Position numbers and translations under genes: made by a program. Below are positions 58,272-64,000 of a stretch of DNA of 64,000 nucleotides, piece by piece. The stretch comes from Isoetes taiwanensis (lineage: Eukaryota > Streptophyta > Lycopodiopsida > Isoetales > Isoetaceae), in contig JAJEKV010000070.1 in NCBI GenBank assembly GCA_021234155.1, positions 5,298,754 through 5,362,753 of the forward strand, read 5' to 3'. The notes under the pieces are model-generated. The model ran no database searches. It worked only from the letters and a program-made list of their open reading frames with translations, and was not told where the DNA came from. Position 1 is the stretch's first letter. Every line of letters begins with the position of its first letter.

Positions 58272-58309
58272 ATTTAAGTAATTTGCGCAACCTTGGTAAT
58301 CTTGGTAAC

Positions 58310-58610
58310 CATTCAGTGAGTGGTATATTTGTTAAATCATAGTCTTAGATGCTCGAGGACGAGCACAGTTCTAGTAGGAGAGATTATAATGGGCCCATGG
58401 TAGATTGCTTGAGTATTCTAGAAAAATCATAGTCGTGGATGCTCGAGGACGAGCATAGTTGAGAGATTATAACGGGCCCATAGTTGGAACGCTCGAGTAT
58501 TCGATCCTTGAATGTGATATAGGGCATTCTCGAGACACCCATAAACGTCTAGACGGTTTTTCCAGTTGGTTGAGGGCATGTAAGTTAAGAACGTTACACT
58601 TATGTATCGC
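58310..58610 (+). repeat. LTR-derived repeats, second block
   Basis: Two further copies of the ATCATAGTCGTGGATGCTCG unit, with GGGCCCAT and CGCTCGAGTATTCGATCC, ending near AAGAACGTTAC. Related to the block at 56350-57340 and separated from it by the inverted-repeat element. Confidence 0.5.
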
Positions 58611-59205
58611 TATGGGAGCCATCCACCCATATTCGCCGTAATTCTCTACGGTTTCCTCTTAACCTTTTCATGCATCATAAGTTTCTTTTTTTATACATTG
58701 CACTTGTCAACGTGGATAGCCTTGTAAATTCTAACACCACGCAAACAAGGCATAAAATTCCAACTATTCAGTTGGCGGGTTGTTCCGAGTGTCGAGTCGG
58801 TGGCATGGCTATTGGCCAAGAGCATGCTAAATATTTCTACGAGTAAAATAATTCTAAACTTTCCAATATTTACCAATACAAAGTACGCACTTATCCGCAA
58901 AATTAATTGAAGACAAAATTTTATGATTGCAACATAACAATAAAGTTACACTCTGCTGCCAAAGATGGCCATCCTCACGACAAAATGGCAGAACAATAAT
59001 ATTGAAATACAGATGGTTCTGCCATATATACAGCATTGATCACTAACCTTTTCAAAACATGACTTGAGGAGAAAAATCAGGGTCGTCTTAAAATATACAG
59101 GTGTCTTCATTGAGTCAATCTTGGCCCATGCAAACAGGCACCATATGCAGGTAATTTACTTTCACAAATTGCTTATGATACAGATCTACACTACATATTC
59201 ACAAT
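58611..59205. other. Region downstream of the kinesin gene
   Basis: Presumed 3' UTR and flank of the minus-strand kinesin. No distinct polyadenylation hexamer could be chosen and no other gene is seen. Confidence 0.4.
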
Positions 59206-62200
59206 TCAAAAGCTTTCAGCATCTGATTTTTTTCTAAGTTGCGCTGATTTTTGCGACGAGGCACTACTTGAAGTAACTTTATCAACCGTGGTTCTCAAGG
59301 CTGGAACTCGAACAGCCAAGGTCTTATACAACCTTGCATATCTTGCCCGTGTTCCATCTGCTGTTCTTGCTAGCGCCAATTGACAAAGTGCTTCAGGGAG
59401 AGGCGATAATAAATCCTTTATTTCATCTAAAGATAACCCAGCTAATGCAGAAGGTACAGGGACTGTAGCCACCCTTTCCTTTGAATTTTTATCATTAACA
59501 TTTGTTTGCGCCCTTACAACAAGCTGTAAGGTTGGAGTTGCACCACACTTGATAACAAATGGAGTTGCTGCTCCATTATTAAACTGCAGAACACTCCATT
59601 GGTGGACACTTACATCTGCATTCAAAATCCCTTCTCCCCAATCACCTGATGATGTTGATAGTTCACTTGGAACTGGGATTTCCTCCGTAGACATCCTTGA
59701 CAAGGAACTGTTCTGTGTCTCTTGTTCGGCCAATGTCTAGAAACAGTAAAACACAAAGTTAGCAAGGGATTTAAATTCAAAATGTCAGTGTTAATGAATA
59801 ACTTGTTGTACCTCAACAAATTCTTGTATTTCCATAATATATTTCTCGGCACATGGCTGATCAACGGCGAGAAGCGTCGGCATCTTATCATTAAGCTGGT
59901 TTAAACGGCTCAATAGTGCCCTCTTTCGAGCAGAAGAAACTGACTTCTCATCTGCTTCATGCACTATATCCTGAAAAGGAAAAGTATGCTAGGTTATTTA
60001 GCACCATATATTATACATAAATCTAATGCTATTGAATACATGTCTTGCCATAAGCGTTTTGTCAGATAGATAGGAAAGGCAATAGATGCACAAAGATTTT
60101 TATTAAGAGCTCAACATCTACAGTCATTCCAATCTATTTATTCTACCTCCGCTTGTTTCAATATATCTTCAAGGGAAATAAGTGATGCAACACGGGCATC
60201 CTCTGTGGCAGTTGGAGGATTTCGTAATGGTGAACCACCCTCTTCCTTTGTCAAAAGGCCAACATCTGTTCGCATTTGCTGGAGAACCTAGAAACATTTG
60301 CCAAGGAACAATGTTTAAATATGAAAACAGAGATTGGAAGACAATATAGGCACTACCTTCCTTCGTTTGTGTTCTACTGATTCAAGGGCTGAGCGTAGCT
60401 TTGTGACTTGAGCTAAATCATCTGCTTCTTCAGTTGCCAAGGTTGCAGAAAGATCCTACCAAAACCAGGACATGTCAAAACAAGGCCTCAAGGGTAAGAA
60501 TAAATGTAAATGGACTCAATTAATATTATTCATTGAAAAACGGACTGCAACTTGAAGAGACCAAATAAATTTCTTAACATAAAACACAAGAGGGTGGACA
60601 CAAATCCTTTGTTCTGGTCTTAACTTCATTCAAGCTGAAAGACATATGAAGCAGAAGCTAGTCAAAAGATGGTGGATTGACCAACCAGTAAAGCCAACAA
60701 ACTGCCAGCTGGAACATTATTCTGCATTGAGAACCTAGATAGATTTTTGACTTGAGAAGATGGACTCATAAGAGATGTTGATACTGCAAGGAAAGATCTA
60801 TAAGCTATATTTGATGCAAGACTCTATGTTCAATCTGGCTAACAGGCAATTGAATATGTAAAACAACAAGGCTGGCCCATTCAAACATGCCTTTGAGTTG
60901 TGCTCCTACCGTCTAAAATGTAATAATAGACATGCGCTAACCTTCAGATGCTGCAACTGAGAGGTATACACACGCTTGGTATAATCTGACAATAATTGAC
61001 CGAGTGCATCAGTGCTAGTCTGAGATGGTGTTCCAAGGCCTGCCATCCAGCCGTCCATGATGGCTGTTGAAAGGAGTTCCAGATGCCCAGTCTCTAATGC
61101 ATTACCATCTCCACCAGTTAACGACAAGAAGTCAAAGTTTTCTGCAAGCCATGTTCTTATCTGCCTTTGTAGCTCTCCAGCTGGAGTGTGCACAAACAAA
61201 GACGCAAGCATCTTGTTCCCCACTGCATAGTTTTTTGCATCTTCACTTGTTTCCCGTAACTTTGCCCCTGTTGTATGTTGCCTCCATGTCTCCTGTTCAA
61301 AAAATTACCCTTAGTGCATGAAAGACCATCTCTGCTTAGTTGGCTAATGAGGAGTCCTCATACCCAAAGGTGCATGGGAGGGACAGAAAATAAATGCAGT
61401 AATCTCACCTGATCAATGCCCCTTAGCTTTAAAACCACAGCTGACAGCTTTGACTTCTTCTCCTGTTTCAAATTAACTTTGAAGGGCTTAATGCGCTCCT
61501 CAAAATCTCTTGTACTAAGGTCATATCCAGAAGGCGACCTTGGAGGACTCTCCCCCCTGCTGGATGTTCTGATATGCGCCCAACCTCCCCTTTCCAAGAA
61601 CTGTTCAACACGTGGTACCTGCGCATTATAATAGATATTAGAGACACATTAAAATACAAAACATTCAGCATAGTGTTAGTCATAAGCTTTGCATTGACCT
61701 TTAAGCCCTGCAACTCTGATGATCGTGAAAGAAGCGAACGTATATACAAAATTCGAACACGTGAAACCAACATTGTGTCCATAACTCGTAAAGGTTCCAT
61801 CTTCCTAATAAAAGAGAAAACAGAGACTCGAATCTCCGCCAACATCTCATGCTCCCGAGCTGCACCAGCTTTGATCACAGCAGCTAGCACCTAAAAGACC
61901 ACTGCATCCTTAGCTACCACTCATAGTAACTTAGGTACATAAGCAAAATAGAGAACCATTTCGTTGGTAAAACTTACCAACATCAGAAGCTTGTTTGCCC
62001 CGTCAGCTATTGCAGCAGCACTGTCATATTGGTCAGGGTTAAAATCCATCAGTGCTGCTGTAAGGTACTCCCCAGCAGGAGTAGATTTGACTTTCTCTGA
62101 GCCTACAACAGCAAGGGTTCCAGATAATGCAGAACCACCAGATACAGGATCTGCCATGGATTTCCTCTTATCCCTTCAAACGAGATAATACAATACAATT

Positions 62201-63732
62201 TAGCTACTTGTATAATACAAAGAAAGTAAAAGCAGAAACTTTCACCTTGAGCTATCATAGCCTACTTCCTCAGTACCCTTAGAGTCTGTACGTGAAGTCT
62301 ATGAATAGGCCAACACAGTTGGTGAAATAAAAGCAAATATTAATAACAATTCAGCAGCATGATAAGGCTACCTTCGGTGATCCAATGGACGCAGTCTTGT
62401 CTGTTAAACGTCCAAATAGTTTCTCATTTTCCTCGTGCAGACGCTTTTAACCAAAAGATTGTCAGTGGGGAAGTCGCATAAGCCACTTCCAAATGCAATT
62501 GCAGAAAGCTTACTTCAATAAGTTCATCGCGTTTTGAAAGCTCCTCTTCCAACTTCTTATTTAAAGAAAGTGCAGTCTCATAATCTTCTTTTGCCTTCTT
62601 AAATTCAAAGGTTGCATTGGGCAGAGAGCTTATTTTATCCTCCTTCCGCAAACGTACTGTTTTTGCTTCAGCTAATTGCCGGTTTGCATCTTGTAATTTT
62701 CCCTAAAAGACCAAGCTAATGATCAATCAGGACCTAATCACTACCATTTAGGGTTTGACCTAGTCTACACCAACATGCAGGACTTAACTATAGAACGTAA
62801 TGGTTGTTCCACGTTTGCCTATAACTAATCAAATGAAAACAATATTAAGACAATCCCATGAAGAAAATATGTCTTCTTAATCCTTGTTAGAGTAATTTCT
62901 GACCTATATCTTCAAGCACGATACCCTAGCCATTACTGCTTACATGAAACTCATTACAAACTATTACAAATATATGACCATTGAAGTTTCTTTTCCTGAG
63001 GATCTTTTCTTATGTTGACGCTCGCATAGAAAACAGGATGAAAGGTCTTACTTACTTCTAATGACTTTATCTTCTCTACAGATAAGGATAATTCAGCTTT
63101 GTACTCCTTCTCAAGCTTTGAAAGCTGCATGATCTGTGTATTCAGCACATTATTCCTATCTATTTCAAGCTTGTACTTCTCTGTACTCTCAGTCCAATCT
63201 GCCTGTAAATTAATGCAGCTTATGCATTATAAAACTTTTCCTTGCAATTTGCATATATGAAACAACAGGGCAAAGGAACAACCTGGAGCTTTGATATCTG
63301 AGAGTTTTGAGAGTCAAGATCTGTTTGCAAATCAAAAGCAACTTTCCATGCCTTTTGCACTTCGTTAAATAGCATAAGGCATTGATCATCAGCATCCTTT
63401 AAGGACTTTTTACAGTTCAGCAATTCCTGCTTCAGCTCAGAGGCTATCTTCTCCTTCTCGTACAACTCCTTCCTTGCATCATTAGCCTTAGAACAGAATA
63501 AGAATACGAAATTAGACACCAAGTGACCAAGGAAGACCGTTGGAGCTTATAGCAACAAAACAGATTTTATAATACAGTACCATATCCCTCCATTTTTTAA
63601 TTGTATCCCGATTCCCAATACTTAATTCCACATTTCGAGCCCGGGTTGCAAAGTTTAAAGAAGACAAAGTTTCCTGAACATCTTTGTAGCTTGGGCTAAC
63701 ATTGACAATTATTAGAGTTTTTGAGTCTCCAC
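59206..63732 (-). CDS. KAC: KAC-type kinesin (KIN-14A/B class), C-terminal 14 exons; 5' part outside window
   Basis: Plant kinesin-like protein for actin-based chloroplast movement. In Arabidopsis KAC1/KAC2 anchor and relocate chloroplasts through short actin filaments at the envelope. Exons read on the minus strand, all with GT/AG borders: 63732-63581, 63486-63283, 63202-63056, 62702-62514, 62443-62372, 62298-62246, 62173-61978, 61890-61699, 61618-61409, 61292-60942, 60455-60357, 60287-60147, 59970-59812, 59736-59206. They sum to 2696 nt and stay in phase, giving about 897 residues to a TGA at 59208-59206. The first exon holds the end of the motor (SSLNFATRARNVEL) and the neck GNRDTIKKWRD. 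Then come coiled coils (LFNEVQKAWKVAFDLQ; ELIERLHEENEKLFGRLTDK) and the conserved KAC tail (LPEALCQLALARTADGTRARYARLYKTLAVRVPALR). Arabidopsis KAC1 is about 1270 residues, so roughly 370 N-terminal residues, most of the motor, lie beyond 64000. No disabling change is visible. Family identity rests on remembered KAC1 sequence. Confidence 0.93.
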
Positions 63733-64000
63733 CTGTGAAAACAAACATGCACAAACCTATTATACTACAAGCACAAAGGTACTTTAGCATGTTTTAGAGT
63801 TCCATAAATACTTATATCTAGGACTAGGATATTGTGTGTTCTAAGACTTTAATAGCATGAGGCTAAGACACTCACCAAAACAACTGTTTACTGACCACCA
63901 CTATCTAGAGCAAGTAATGGCCATGAAAATAGTAGCATATAAACATGTAGGAGTTATTAGCAGCAAAGAATGTGTCCAATAGCAATAGGTAGCTTTTGAA
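63733..64000 (-). other. Kinesin intron running out of the window
   Basis: After the acceptor next to 63732 no further motor exon (for example LTSLLKDSLGG) is found on the minus strand, so at least 268 bases here are intron. Confidence 0.7.

Overview
The window is nuclear DNA of a land plant. Two host genes establish this: a spliced, apparently intact mitochondrial cytochrome c1 gene (41636-44021, minus strand) and the last 14 exons of a KAC-type kinesin (59206-63732, minus strand), a plant family that moves chloroplasts on actin. The rest is AT-rich, gene-poor and full of degraded mobile elements. Two of these (a pogo/Tigger-like DNA transposon and a protein family with the motif DFAENY) are unfamiliar to me from flowering plants, so I lean towards a seed-free plant such as a fern or lycophyte. 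That lean is inference, not something the sequence proves.

Layout. 1-8.4 kb: a Helitron 3' end (2220-2247), a dead receptor-kinase copy (3581-4110), a LINE scrap (about 7050-7265) and a three-exon fragment of the DFAENY family (7441-8321). 9-16 kb: a GATA microsatellite, unassigned ORFs, a possible Helitron 5' end (10921) and a small TATA-preceded ORF. 16.2-26.3 kb: two parts of a Ty3/gypsy LTR retrotransposon in opposite orientations, each with one LTR (17718-18302 and 25714-26288). Both carry GCCTG on the outer flank, so they look like the two ends of one old insertion later rearranged. Between them lie a tRNA-like SINE candidate and a dead quinone-oxidoreductase copy. 26.7-27.8 kb: a LINE 3' fragment. 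30.8-38.5 kb: a possible Helitron enclosing a 3.88-kb Tigger-like element (33577-37457) with 14-bp inverted termini and TA target duplications. 39.8-40.7 kb: a LINE ORF1 with its own tail. 41.6-44.0 kb: cytochrome c1. 45.2-52.5 kb: a 199-bp MITE, another Helitron 3' end, a 499-bp tandem duplication and two interleaved unnamed repeat families (called R1 and R2 here). 55.6-58.6 kb: a LINE tail, LTR-derived tandem repeats, a long hairpin and an 835-bp inverted-repeat element. 59.2-63.7 kb: the kinesin.

The two host genes share a strand but have no evident functional link; one acts in respiration and the other in chloroplast positioning. No CRISPR array, operon, virus gene set or bacterial system is present. 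The most notable unexplained items are the DFAENY-family fragment, the R1/R2 repeats at 48.5-52.5 kb, LINE copies ending in three different pentanucleotide tails, and the matching 5-bp flanks of the two LTR-element parts. Splice sites, repeat limits and divergences were read by eye.
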